Notes: a model not told the origin generated them from the letters alone. A stretch of 6,989 nucleotides of DNA from Clostridia bacterium (GCA_021202495.1 JAJQCX010000098.1:1-6989), one strand, 5' to 3'; positions 1 to 6,862 are shown, numbered from the stretch's first letter. Numbers and translations: made by a program.

Positions 1-318
1 CACTAATTTTTCCCCGTAACCCTTTCGGCGGTATTCCGGCAGCGTCGAAACGCCCGCGACCTCCCACTCTCTTTCGTTTACCTTCCATATCCCCGCCCGC
101 GCTATGATTTCCCCGTTTTCTATGATTACATAGTCGTCCCACGTATTATAGTCAAATCCGTCAAAGTATTCCTCCTTGGAACACATGAGCGACTTGTCGT
201 GCTTTCCGAAAAATTCGTTTAGCATATCGTAATTTTCATATGCGTCAAACTCCGCAACCTCATCGCTCGTGCATCCCTTTAAGTTTTCGTCCGTGCAAAT
301 AAATTTCACCAAATCCAT
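1..318 (-). CDS. GNAT-family N-acetyltransferase (N-terminal 106 residues, cut by the window edge)
   Basis: An open frame reads leftward from the ATG at 318-316 with no stop before the window edge, giving 106 residues of a longer protein. Residues 86-106 carry the GNAT core: a beta strand VAGVSTLPEYRR followed by RRKGYG, which matches the acetyl-CoA pyrophosphate-binding signature (Q/R-x-x-G-x-G/A) at the start of the long helix. The preceding strands VIIENGEIIARAGIW also fit a GNAT fold. Such enzymes move the acetyl group of acetyl-CoA to an amine on a drug, peptide or metabolite; the substrate cannot be told from this part. The start is supported by AGGAGG seven bases upstream. The gene begins only 17 bases after the ABC exporter stop at 336, so the two are very likely co-transcribed. 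Confidence is good for the family, nil for the substrate. Confidence 0.85.
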   Translation of the reverse strand, partial: MDLVKFICTDENLKGCTSDEVAEFDAYENYDMLNEFFGKHDKSLMCSKEEYFDGFDYNTWDDYVIIENGEIIARAGIWKVNEREWEVAGVSTLPEYRRKGYGEKLV

Positions 319-325
319 CGTTTTG

Positions 326-331
326 CCTCCT
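326..331 (-). promoter_or_regulatory. Ribosome binding site of the GNAT gene
   Basis: A full AGGAGG on the minus strand, seven bases before the ATG at 318. It lies in the 17-base gap after the exporter stop codon, which fixes the GNAT start and supports a shared transcript. Confidence 0.85.
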
Positions 332-335
332 GTGA

Positions 336-2114
336 TTATTTAATATAATTCTCCGCCTGCTTTGTAAACATCTCGCAATATTTCCCCCGCATCGCCATCA
401 ATTCCTCATGTGTGCCGCACTCCTTGATTTCGCCGTTATCTATCAAAACTATCCTGTCGGCGTTTCTCGTTGTCGACAATCGGTGCGCCACCAAAATCGT
501 TGTGGCTTTGTTTGCCGCGCCGAGTATGAGAGAGTTCATCTCATATTCCGCAATTGGGTCAAGCGCGGACGACGGCTCGTCCAGCAAAAGCAGTCCGAAA
601 TTTCCCGACATAACGCGGGCGAGCGCAACCTTTTGCGCCTCTCCGCCCGAAAGCACGATTCCCTCCATGTCAAATTCCTTTGTCAGCTCAATGCCGCTTT
701 CGGCATTGTTTTTTTCAAAAATGCGGTTCAGTCCCAAAACGGCGGATATTTTGTCAAAATCATTCTTCGATATATCGTTATAAAGTGCAACGTTTTCTTC
801 GAGCGTCATAGCGTATATATTCGGATTTTGAAACGCCGCGCCTATTTTATGCCTCAACGCGTGTATGTCATATTCCTTAATTGACTTTCCTCCTATAACG
901 ACTTCCCCGCCCGATACATCGTACAGGCGCAAAAGCAGCTTTATCAATGTTGATTTTCCCGCTCCGTTCTCCCCGACGACGGCGATTTTTTCACCGGGCT
1001 TTATCGCGATATTCATATTTTTCAGCGCAAAATCCGAGCCCTCGTATTTAAAGCTCACATTTTTGAGCTCAACAGAAAATGTTTCACTTCGCGGCACAAA
1101 CGCATCTTCCCTTCTGACCTCTATCTCCGATTTCATGTCAAAAAATTCATAAATCTTTTCCGCGTTCAGCGAAAGCTCATTTGCGCTCCGCAGCAGGTGT
1201 ATAAATGACTGCAGCTTTGAATCTATCCTGTAATACGCCAGCATCATCGTTATGTACATACCGACCTCGGCTATTCTGCCAACTGAGATGTTATAGATTA
1301 AATACAGAATAATAACTGCCTCCGTCACGGAAAAAATCATCTCGTGTATTATGCCCAATGCAATCGTTTTCCTCGCATAGCGGTTCACAACATCTATTTT
1401 TTCTTCACTCGTTTTTTCGTATTTTTCAAAAATACGCTTGCTTAAAAGCGTCGATTTCATATCGGCGGAATAATCCTTCAAATAAAAGAGCCGATGAAAA
1501 TATGAAAATCGGCGGTCAAGTGGCACCGTTTCGGCTTTCCTCTCTATCGCGACTTTATTTTCTCTCTCGTTTATTTTTGCGTGTAAAACAAGCTGCACCG
1601 CCTCAACAACCAATATCCACGGTCCCGTAACCGCGATTACCGACAGCAGCACAGTGACGGAAAGAAAATATTGCAAAAATTTGTTGATAAAATCCCGCGC
1701 AGCGTTTGTCTGCGCAACATATTCGTTCAGCGCCCAAGAATATTTGTTGTAATATTCGGGATTGTCTATAAATTTATAGTCAAGCCGCAGCGCCTTTTCA
1801 TATATATCCCGCTTGATTTTCAAATCAATATACGTGCTCTTTCTTTGAAAATAGCAGAAAAACACGCATTGCGACATATACGCCGCAAACCCAACGGCGC
1901 ACACAATCAGCGAAAAAGCCGCCACATAACAAAACGACCTTCCCGCAGCCAGCATATCCACCACTTTTTCCGGGAAAACCACATATATCAAATCCTTTAT
2001 CGGCGGAAAGATTGCCGAAACCAAAATGAATAAAATCAAATAACCCCTGCCGTATTTCCAATACGGCTTGCACAGCCAAACAATGTCCCTGATGTTCTTT
2101 TTTAATGTTCTCAT
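336..2114 (-). CDS. ABC exporter half-transporter, fused permease and ATPase (592 aa)
   Basis: A full-length half-transporter of the exporter type, which works as a dimer in the cytoplasmic membrane and uses ATP to drive substrate outward. The N-terminal part (about 25-300) has roughly six hydrophobic segments, near 25-48, 61-89, 142-179 (two), 250-276 and 281-297. The ATPase domain follows: Walker A GENGAGKST (381-389), Q-loop Gln429, signature LSGGE (488-492), Walker B LLLLDEP (508-514) with the catalytic Glu513, D-loop SALD, and H-loop His544. There is no N-terminal C39 peptidase domain, so it is not a leader-processing bacteriocin exporter. The start at 2114 has GAGGA eight bases upstream and a consensus promoter at 2158-2185. 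The GNAT gene follows after 17 bases. The substrate is unknown; drugs, peptides or lipids are possible. Because the ATPase is complete, it could act as a homodimer or pair with the paralogue at 4995-6797. Confidence 0.93.
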   Translation of the reverse strand: MRTLKKNIRDIVWLCKPYWKYGRGYLILFILVSAIFPPIKDLIYVVFPEKVVDMLAAGRSFCYVAAFSLIVCAVGFAAYMSQCVFFCYFQRKSTYIDLKIKRDIYEKALRLDYKFIDNPEYYNKYSWALNEYVAQTNAARDFINKFLQYFLSVTVLLSVIAVTGPWILVVEAVQLVLHAKINERENKVAIERKAETVPLDRRFSYFHRLFYLKDYSADMKSTLLSKRIFEKYEKTSEEKIDVVNRYARKTIALGIIHEMIFSVTEAVIILYLIYNISVGRIAEVGMYITMMLAYYRIDSKLQSFIHLLRSANELSLNAEKIYEFFDMKSEIEVRREDAFVPRSETFSVELKNVSFKYEGSDFALKNMNIAIKPGEKIAVVGENGAGKSTLIKLLLRLYDVSGGEVVIGGKSIKEYDIHALRHKIGAAFQNPNIYAMTLEENVALYNDISKNDFDKISAVLGLNRIFEKNNAESGIELTKEFDMEGIVLSGGEAQKVALARVMSGNFGLLLLDEPSSALDPIAEYEMNSLILGAANKATTILVAHRLSTTRNADRIVLIDNGEIKECGTHEELMAMRGKYCEMFTKQAENYIK

Positions 2115-2157
2115 AATAAAAATCCTCGGTATCCGTATATTTTAATCGCATACCTCG

Positions 2158-2185
2158 ATTATATCAATCCAACCCAAATTTTCAA
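2158..2185 (-). promoter_or_regulatory. Sigma-A type promoter of the exporter-GNAT unit
   Basis: On the minus strand, -35 TTGAAA (2185-2180) and a perfect -10 TATAAT (2163-2158) are 16 bases apart. TGA just before the -10 box makes an extended -10 (TGnTATAAT). Transcription should start near 2151, leaving a leader of about 37 bases before the ATG at 2114. The direct-repeat block begins seven bases upstream of the -35 box, the same arrangement as at 6863-6891. Confidence 0.8.
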
Positions 2186-2192
2186 CCCCTCC

Positions 2193-2226
2193 GGCACGAA
2201 CTGCACGAATTTGGCACGAATGACAA
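2193..2226. repeat. Left copy of the 34-bp direct-repeat block next to a promoter
   Basis: This 34-base block matches 6899-6932 at 33 of 34 positions. Inside it, GCACGAA occurs three times, starting at 2194, 2203 and 2214, so the steps are 9 and 11 bases. The outer two copies (GGCACGAA) are exactly 20 bases apart, about two helical turns. The block sits just upstream of the -35 box of the exporter-GNAT promoter. It could be an activator or repressor site, or part of a dispersed repeat that happens to carry a promoter. Confidence 0.85.
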
Positions 2227-2264
2227 GCGTCCCGCCTGACCGTCCTTATTGCTCGCCTTATTAT

Positions 2265-2308
2265 CAATTACAGTTGTACGGGCGGGGTTCACCCCCCATT
2301 TCTAACAT
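2265..2308. repeat. Left copy of the GC-hairpin repeat block
   Basis: This block matches 6944-6989 with three mismatches and one 2-base gap. It starts with a near palindrome (CAATTACAGTTG) followed by GGGCGGGG, TTCA and a C-run. Compared with the right copy it has lost two bases in the right arm, so the hairpin is reduced to a short core here. A spacer of 38 bases separates it from the direct-repeat block; the corresponding spacer in the right copy is only 11 bases. It resembles GC-rich palindromic elements scattered between genes in Clostridia. Confidence 0.8.
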
Positions 2309-2370
2309 CTCCCACTCTGTATTTACAAATCCCCCTCCGCCGCAATTACACTTCCCCGCGCCCGCAGGCG

Positions 2371-2447
2371 CATTGGCTCTCCTGAAAGGGGAGCTGTCAC
2401 GCCAAAGGCGTGACTGAGGGGTCTCAAATTTTGCGGAGCAAAATTTG
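2371..2447. repeat. Cluster of three hairpins, probable dispersed intergenic repeat
   Basis: Three inverted repeats sit almost end to end. The first pairs GCTCTCC (2376-2382) with GGGGAGC (2388-2394) around TGAAA, with one T-G pair. The second is a perfect 8-bp stem, GTCACGCC / GGCGTGAC, with an AAA loop (2396-2414). The third is a perfect 10-bp stem, CAAATTTTGC / GCAAAATTTG, with a GGA loop (2425-2447). The layout, a GGGGAGC arm, a variable GC stem and then TGAGGGGT, recalls a widespread intergenic repeat of Clostridia, from memory only. None of the stems is followed by a T-run in either direction, so a classical terminator role is doubtful. The flanks (2309-2370 and 2448-2483) hold no gene that I can see. 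Confidence 0.7.
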
Positions 2448-2483
2448 TTCCTTCATTCTAAATTCCACATTTTACATTATACA

Positions 2484-2573
2484 TTAATCAACCTCTCTCC
2501 CCTCCTCAATCACAACCACCTCGTCCGCCTTTTCAAGAAATTTCATCCTGTGCGAAATCGAAATCACCATCTG
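2484..2573 (-). pseudogene. Fossil of an ABC exporter ATPase domain (H-loop region only)
   Basis: Read on the minus strand, this stretch encodes about 29 residues: QMVISISHRMKFLEKADE followed by VVVIEEGREVD and a TAA stop at 2486-2484. This is the strand, H-loop and following strand of an exporter-type ATPase: SHRM holds the switch histidine, and ADEVVVIEEG matches ADRIVLIDNG (552-561) of the exporter at 336-2114 and SDKVAVFKDG (560-569) of the one at 4995-6797. Walker A, signature and Walker B are absent upstream, and the roughly 30 residues normally found after this point (GTHEEL and beyond) are missing. It is therefore truncated at both ends and lies 48 bases after the UvrA-like stop. Its GAG- and GCG-rich codons look more like the exporter at 336-2114 than the genes to the right, judged by eye. 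A chance 28-residue match is unlikely but possible. Confidence 0.75.
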
Positions 2574-2621
2574 CGCTGAGAAGAACGTAAAACCCCAAGA
2601 TATAATCCCTCCCATAATGTA

Positions 2622-4946
2622 TCAAAGAAACCTTCCTATCACCGATTTTATGTTCGCTTTTAATTCTTCCAGCGAACCCGTCGCTATAACGCTTCCTCCA
2701 TTCTTTCCGCCCCCGGGACCCAGTTCAATGAGGTAATCGCAGGCGGAAAGAAATTCGGTGTTATGTTCACTCACTATTACCGTGCCGCCATTGTCAACAA
2801 TTTTTTGGAGCAAATCTATCAGGTTCAACTCGTCATACATCGAAAGACCGGTCGTCGGCTCGTCCAAAATATAAATGTTGCCCTTTACCTTCTCAGAGCG
2901 GCCAAACTCACAAGAGAGCTTTAACCGCTGAGCTTCTCCGCCGGAGAGTGTCGCTGTTTTCTGCCCCAATCTCAAATAGCCAAGCCCGAATTCGTTTATT
3001 TCACAGAGTTTTCTGTGTATGGATTTATCTTTATTTTCAAAGAATTTTATTGCCTGAGACACTTCCATATCAAGAACTTCCGTTATGTTCTTACCGTCAA
3101 TTGCCACCGTCAAAGCTTCATCTGCAAAGCCGCTGCCGTGACAGGTTTGACATTCAAAATCAACCGAATTGCTGCGGCCGACCTTATAGTGAATCACCCC
3201 TTCGCCGCCGCAGTCCGGGCAGCCTCCGGATGAATTGGGAGAAAACATACCCGCCTCCATGCCGATTGCGTCTGCAAACAAGCGCCTGATTCGGTCAAAT
3301 ACGCCCAGAACAGTCGCAACGCATGATGTATTGTTTTTGCCCATCGGCTTTTGGCTGACAAGATAGCACTTTTTTATATTCTCGATACCGCTGATCTTAA
3401 CCTCCGGCAATTCTTCCGTTGATAATACGCCGTCATCCGCGTATATAAAATCAGTTTTCATCATTTGCTTCAGCTTAGGTATGAGGACATACTCGATAAG
3501 GCTGGATTTGCCGCTGCCGGAAACCCCCGCGATGCCGGTAAGGCAGCCGAGCGGAATTTTTACCGACACGTTTTTCAAGTTGTGGACGGAGCAGTTTTCA
3601 AGCGAGATAAACATAGACGCATTCTTTAGGCGTTTCATGTTCTTGTTTCCGATGAGGTCATTTTTTAAAATATAACGAGCTGTTGTTGACTCTGTACACT
3701 TATCATATCCGTCCCGACTTCCCTGATACACACATTCTCCGCCGTGTTTTCCGGCGTAGGGACCTATATCGACAATGTAATCGGCCGCAGCAACCACCTC
3801 CTTGTCATGCTCGACAACAATTACGGTATTGCCTTTATCGATAAGACGGCGCAGCATCATAACCAACTTCCGCTTCTCGGTCACATGCAGCCCGATTGAC
3901 GGTTCATCAAACACAAATACTAAGGAATCTATATCGGTAAATATGTAATTTGCAAGACATAACCTCTGGATTTCGCCGCCGGAAAGGGTCGGTATTGACC
4001 TTGAGAGCGAAAGATAGCCCAAATTAATCTCCGTAAGGCAGTTCAATCGCTCAAGGATATCGGCAAGCAGCGCAGACTCTTCAATTTCGCAATCGGATAG
4101 CAGACCGGCGATGTCCTCTACACACATATCTTCAAGCTCAACTATATTTTTTCCGTCAATCGTGCTCTCGAGAGCAATCCTTCCGCGTCCGCTGCCATAA
4201 CAATGCGGACAGTCCGTATATGTGATGAAAGGAAATTCCGATTGATTAAAACTTTTCGTCCGAGATTTCTTCTTATAGTAATTGATAACCCAAGGAATCA
4301 TTCCGACAAAGCTGTTGGTTTCTCTGTCACCGTATTTATAAATTTGAAAATCTTCTTCTGACAGTGAGCCTATACTTTGCTTATATGACAAATTATGATT
4401 TTGGCAGAAAAGATAGAGCGCCTGATATTTCGTACTTTCGTCGCCCAAAACTCGGTGCAGCGGCTTATTTTTGTCTCCGAACAACATTTCCTCATTGACA
4501 ATATACGTTTTCCCCGCTCCGTAACACTCACCGCACATTCCGACAGGGGAATACCTTTGGAACGCTTCCACGGATTTATTCTTTCCGCACAGTTCTTTGC
4601 CGCCTATATTACCATACTCCGAAAACAGCATCGCGAGCAATGTATCAAGACCGGTTTTTGTAGCCACCGTACTGCGAGGATTGGATAAGCGCATTGTGCG
4701 CTGCTCTATGGCAACCGTCGGAGCAAGGTTTCGCACCGCATTAAACGCCGCTGTGTTATTCATCGAATACAACGGATCAAGAAAAGAAAGATACCTCCGT
4801 TTTCCTTCCTCGTAAATCAAGTCAAAAGCCAAGCTTGATTTACCGCTTCCCGACACTCCCGTAATAACCGTCAGCTTATTCTTCGGAATTTTTACATCAA
4901 TATTTTTCAGATTATGTATGCGTGCGCCTTCAATTTCTATATACAT
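2622..4946 (-). CDS. UvrA-like twin-ATPase protein lacking the UvrB-binding domain (774 aa)
   Basis: A UvrA paralogue with two ATPase halves. Half 1: Walker A GVSGSGKSS (30-38), zinc pairs CGEC (138-141) and CPHC (246-249) flanking a reduced insertion domain, signature LSGGE (321-325), Walker B FVFDEP with Asp347, and H-loop His380. Half 2: Walker A GVSGSGKSS (474-482), zinc pairs CPDC (576-579) and CQTC (599-602), signature LSGGEAQR (667-674), YILDEP (692-697), and His728. In repair UvrA (about 940 aa) a UvrB-binding domain lies between the NPRSTV segment and the first CxxC; here only about 30 residues join them (NPRSTV at 89-94, CGEC at 138), so the domain is missing. Such short paralogues include DrrC, which protects DNA from daunorubicin, and UvrA2. 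It likely binds DNA or drug-DNA complexes, not as part of UvrABC repair. The start at 4946 is chosen over upstream ATGs at 4952 and 4988 because AGGAGG lies nine bases before it and the UvrA N-terminus (MYIEIEGARIHNLKNI) begins there. It follows the exporter stop at 4995 by 48 bases, in one likely operon. Confidence 0.92.
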   Translation of the reverse strand: MYIEIEGARIHNLKNIDVKIPKNKLTVITGVSGSGKSSLAFDLIYEEGKRRYLSFLDPLYSMNNTAAFNAVRNLAPTVAIEQRTMRLSNPRSTVATKTGLDTLLAMLFSEYGNIGGKELCGKNKSVEAFQRYSPVGMCGECYGAGKTYIVNEEMLFGDKNKPLHRVLGDESTKYQALYLFCQNHNLSYKQSIGSLSEEDFQIYKYGDRETNSFVGMIPWVINYYKKKSRTKSFNQSEFPFITYTDCPHCYGSGRGRIALESTIDGKNIVELEDMCVEDIAGLLSDCEIEESALLADILERLNCLTEINLGYLSLSRSIPTLSGGEIQRLCLANYIFTDIDSLVFVFDEPSIGLHVTEKRKLVMMLRRLIDKGNTVIVVEHDKEVVAAADYIVDIGPYAGKHGGECVYQGSRDGYDKCTESTTARYILKNDLIGNKNMKRLKNASMFISLENCSVHNLKNVSVKIPLGCLTGIAGVSGSGKSSLIEYVLIPKLKQMMKTDFIYADDGVLSTEELPEVKISGIENIKKCYLVSQKPMGKNNTSCVATVLGVFDRIRRLFADAIGMEAGMFSPNSSGGCPDCGGEGVIHYKVGRSNSVDFECQTCHGSGFADEALTVAIDGKNITEVLDMEVSQAIKFFENKDKSIHRKLCEINEFGLGYLRLGQKTATLSGGEAQRLKLSCEFGRSEKVKGNIYILDEPTTGLSMYDELNLIDLLQKIVDNGGTVIVSEHNTEFLSACDYLIELGPGGGKNGGSVIATGSLEELKANIKSVIGRFL

Positions 4947-4955
4947 TTTCATTTC

Positions 4956-4962
4956 CCTCCTC
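4956..4962 (-). promoter_or_regulatory. Ribosome binding site deciding the UvrA-like start
   Basis: GAGGAGG on the minus strand lies nine bases before the ATG at 4946 and only three before the ATG at 4952. It overlaps the sequence downstream of the earliest in-frame ATG at 4988, which has no such site. The ATG at 4946 therefore fits best. Confidence 0.8.
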
Positions 4963-4994
4963 AAAGAAATATAACTTTGCACTGCCAAAATACG

Positions 4995-6797
4995 TCAATT
5001 TCTGTAGAATTTCGACTGTTTATCAAACATTTCCGTATAAGTGCCGTTTTTCTTATACAATTCATCATGTGTACCGTACTCTGCGACAGAACCATCCTTG
5101 AACACGGCCACCTTATCAGATAGATGTACAGCCGAAAGTCGATGTGTGATCAGTATAGCCGACTTACCGGATGTCATTTTGTCAAACTGTGTATAGATGT
5201 TATATTCGGTCACAGGGTCAAGTGCCGAGGTAGGTTCATCAAGCAGATATATATCACCGCCATGATAAATTGCACGCGCTATCTTGAAGCGTTGTTCCTC
5301 GCCGCCGGAAAGATCGATGCCGCTGTCATCCAGCCATTTCCCAATCTGCGTGTCATATTTTTTCGGCTGTTTCTCAATTAACTCTTTCAGCCCGGATTCG
5401 CGAACGATTTTTTGAACCTTTTCATCGTTCCATTCGCTTGTCAGAACTATATTTTCACCTATAGTGAAATTGAACGCTCCTCCATCTTGAAAGACAGGCG
5501 CAAACAGATTTTGATACTTAAGAAGATCGTATTCATATATATTTACACCGTTTAAAAGTATCTCGCCTTCGGTAGGAGAGTACAAACGAGTTAATAACTT
5601 GATGAAAGTAGTTTTGCCGGCACCGTTATTGCCGACGATACAGAGCCTTTCACTGCCATGAAAGGTTAGGTTTAGGTTTTTTAGTGCATAAATTTCACTT
5701 CCGGGATATTTAAAACTGACATTGCAAAATTCAATTATCGAATCGTTGTCAAACACAGGAGTTTTGTGACCGGTAATCATCTGTTTATGCGGCAGAGCAA
5801 AGAACTGCTTCACTTCATCAATATACATACTTTCCTCAGATATGCGCAGATAATTCTTGGCGAGCGTTCCAAGTGATGATGAAAAGATAGCGGTACCGGA
5901 CAGAAGTATTGTCATAGTGCCTATTTCCATTTGACCGGCAAACACCTTCCAAATAACAAATGCATATATCAGTAACTGTTGGATGAAATTAAAAACAGAC
6001 GAAACACCGCTCGAAATATGATTGAGATTACAGCTCTTTTGATGAGCCAAATTTTCTTTTTCCGTAATTTTTGCCCACGAATCAATGAGCAATTTATTCA
6101 TGTTGAACAGGCGGACATCCTTCATATTCCAGTTATACACCAGTGAATTTCTGTATACCCAGTTATAATTGTTCCACTTGCTTCTTTCTTTGTCATATAC
6201 AAATTTTTTTGCGTCAATACGTTTGGTTATAAGCGAATTAACAAAAACTATAATGCAAATGATAAATATGAACCAAAAATTGAGCGCCGAAATGATCGAA
6301 GCAATCGCAATCAGAGAAATCAAAGAAGAAAACATACCAATTATATGATCAGTATTCGAACCAAGATTTCTCATAGTTTCGTGCACACGGTCACGCAGCA
6401 CGTTATACTCAGGTTTTTCATAGTTTTCGTAGTCCATATCGATCGAATGATGAAAAACACGTATATTTGCACACATTGTAATCTGATCTATATCCTTTTT
6501 TGAAGCAATACTCATGACTGAAGTCAGTACTTGCTGTACCGGGGGCGTGATAAGCAGCACCAGCACATATGTAATGATGGTTATTAACCGTTTCCTTCCA
6601 TTGAACTCATTGATGATAAGACCCGGAATAACAGCGCATATGATTGGGAGCAATGAATCAAGAACAGACTGCAGCATCTTTCTGCATAAATATTGTTTTC
6701 CGTCTTTTTCCCGCACAATGAGTAATATCATATACTTTACATTACAAATGGTATTTTTTATTGAGTGAGAGTAAGCAGATGTTTTCCTGTTCTTCAT
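4995..6797 (-). CDS. ABC exporter half-transporter, fused permease and ATPase (600 aa)
   Basis: A second exporter of the same class as 336-2114, with hydrophobic segments near 41-62, 70-92, 151-173, 174-190, 264-288 and 293-312, then an ATPase domain: Walker A GNNGAGKTT (389-397), Q-loop VFQD with Gln437, signature LSGGE (496-500), Walker B YLLDEP (517-522) with Glu521, D-loop SALD, and H-loop THR with His552. The VFQD Q-loop and the IYEYDLLKY segment before it recall the peptide/lantibiotic exporter branch (NisT-like), but there is no peptidase domain and no precursor peptide nearby. The start at 6797 has AGGAGG nine bases upstream and a consensus promoter at 6863-6891. It heads an operon with the UvrA-like gene, which suggests export of a DNA-damaging or DNA-binding compound; this link is inference. 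The ATPase is complete, so it need not rely on a partner. Confidence 0.93.
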   Translation of the reverse strand: MKNRKTSAYSHSIKNTICNVKYMILLIVREKDGKQYLCRKMLQSVLDSLLPIICAVIPGLIINEFNGRKRLITIITYVLVLLITPPVQQVLTSVMSIASKKDIDQITMCANIRVFHHSIDMDYENYEKPEYNVLRDRVHETMRNLGSNTDHIIGMFSSLISLIAIASIISALNFWFIFIICIIVFVNSLITKRIDAKKFVYDKERSKWNNYNWVYRNSLVYNWNMKDVRLFNMNKLLIDSWAKITEKENLAHQKSCNLNHISSGVSSVFNFIQQLLIYAFVIWKVFAGQMEIGTMTILLSGTAIFSSSLGTLAKNYLRISEESMYIDEVKQFFALPHKQMITGHKTPVFDNDSIIEFCNVSFKYPGSEIYALKNLNLTFHGSERLCIVGNNGAGKTTFIKLLTRLYSPTEGEILLNGVNIYEYDLLKYQNLFAPVFQDGGAFNFTIGENIVLTSEWNDEKVQKIVRESGLKELIEKQPKKYDTQIGKWLDDSGIDLSGGEEQRFKIARAIYHGGDIYLLDEPTSALDPVTEYNIYTQFDKMTSGKSAILITHRLSAVHLSDKVAVFKDGSVAEYGTHDELYKKNGTYTEMFDKQSKFYRN

Positions 6798-6806
6798 CCC
6801 GCACCG

Positions 6807-6812
6807 CCTCCT
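6807..6812 (-). promoter_or_regulatory. Ribosome binding site of the right-hand exporter
   Basis: AGGAGG on the minus strand, nine bases before the ATG at 6797. It favours this start over the internal methionine at residue 23. Confidence 0.8.
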
Positions 6813-6862
6813 TTGTATTGAAGTAATTCATTAGAAAAGAACAAATCAACGATTTCTATATA

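Noticed and set aside
408..884. Plus-strand frames opposite the left exporter
   Set aside because: They are shadows of a well-supported minus-strand ABC gene and show no recognisable domain. The same holds for the plus-strand frames elsewhere opposite the exporters and the UvrA-like gene.
1825..2151. Minus-strand frame of 108 codons whose ATG lies at the predicted transcription start
   Set aside because: It overlaps the exporter start out of frame, has no ribosome binding site, and the exporter has its own good site at 2123-2127. A leaderless gene here is possible but unsupported.
2193..2226. Short direct repeats considered as a CRISPR array
   Set aside because: Units are 7 bases with 2-4 base gaps, far too short for repeats and spacers, and no cas genes are present.
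2211..2417. Plus-strand open frame of 68 codons starting MARMTS
   Set aside because: It lies wholly in the repeat modules and hairpins, is rich in proline, has no clear ribosome binding site, and resembles translated intergenic repeat.
2396..2447. Hairpins considered as intrinsic terminators
   Set aside because: The stems are strong but no run of T follows on the minus strand, nor a convincing one on the plus strand.
2574..2621. Possible extension of the ABC fossil up to an ATG at 2615
   Set aside because: The frame stays open (MGGIISWGFTFFSA) but does not resemble the ATPase sequence expected before the H-loop, so I end the fossil at 2573.
2622..4946. Assignment as the repair gene uvrA
   Set aside because: The protein is about 170 residues shorter than repair UvrA and lacks the UvrB-binding domain, so the symbol would mislead.
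6742..6831. Minus-strand 29-codon frame starting MNYFNTKEAV in the leader of the right exporter, considered as a leader peptide
   Set aside because: No ribosome binding site precedes it, it overlaps the exporter start out of frame, and no attenuator hairpins or regulatory codon run are visible.
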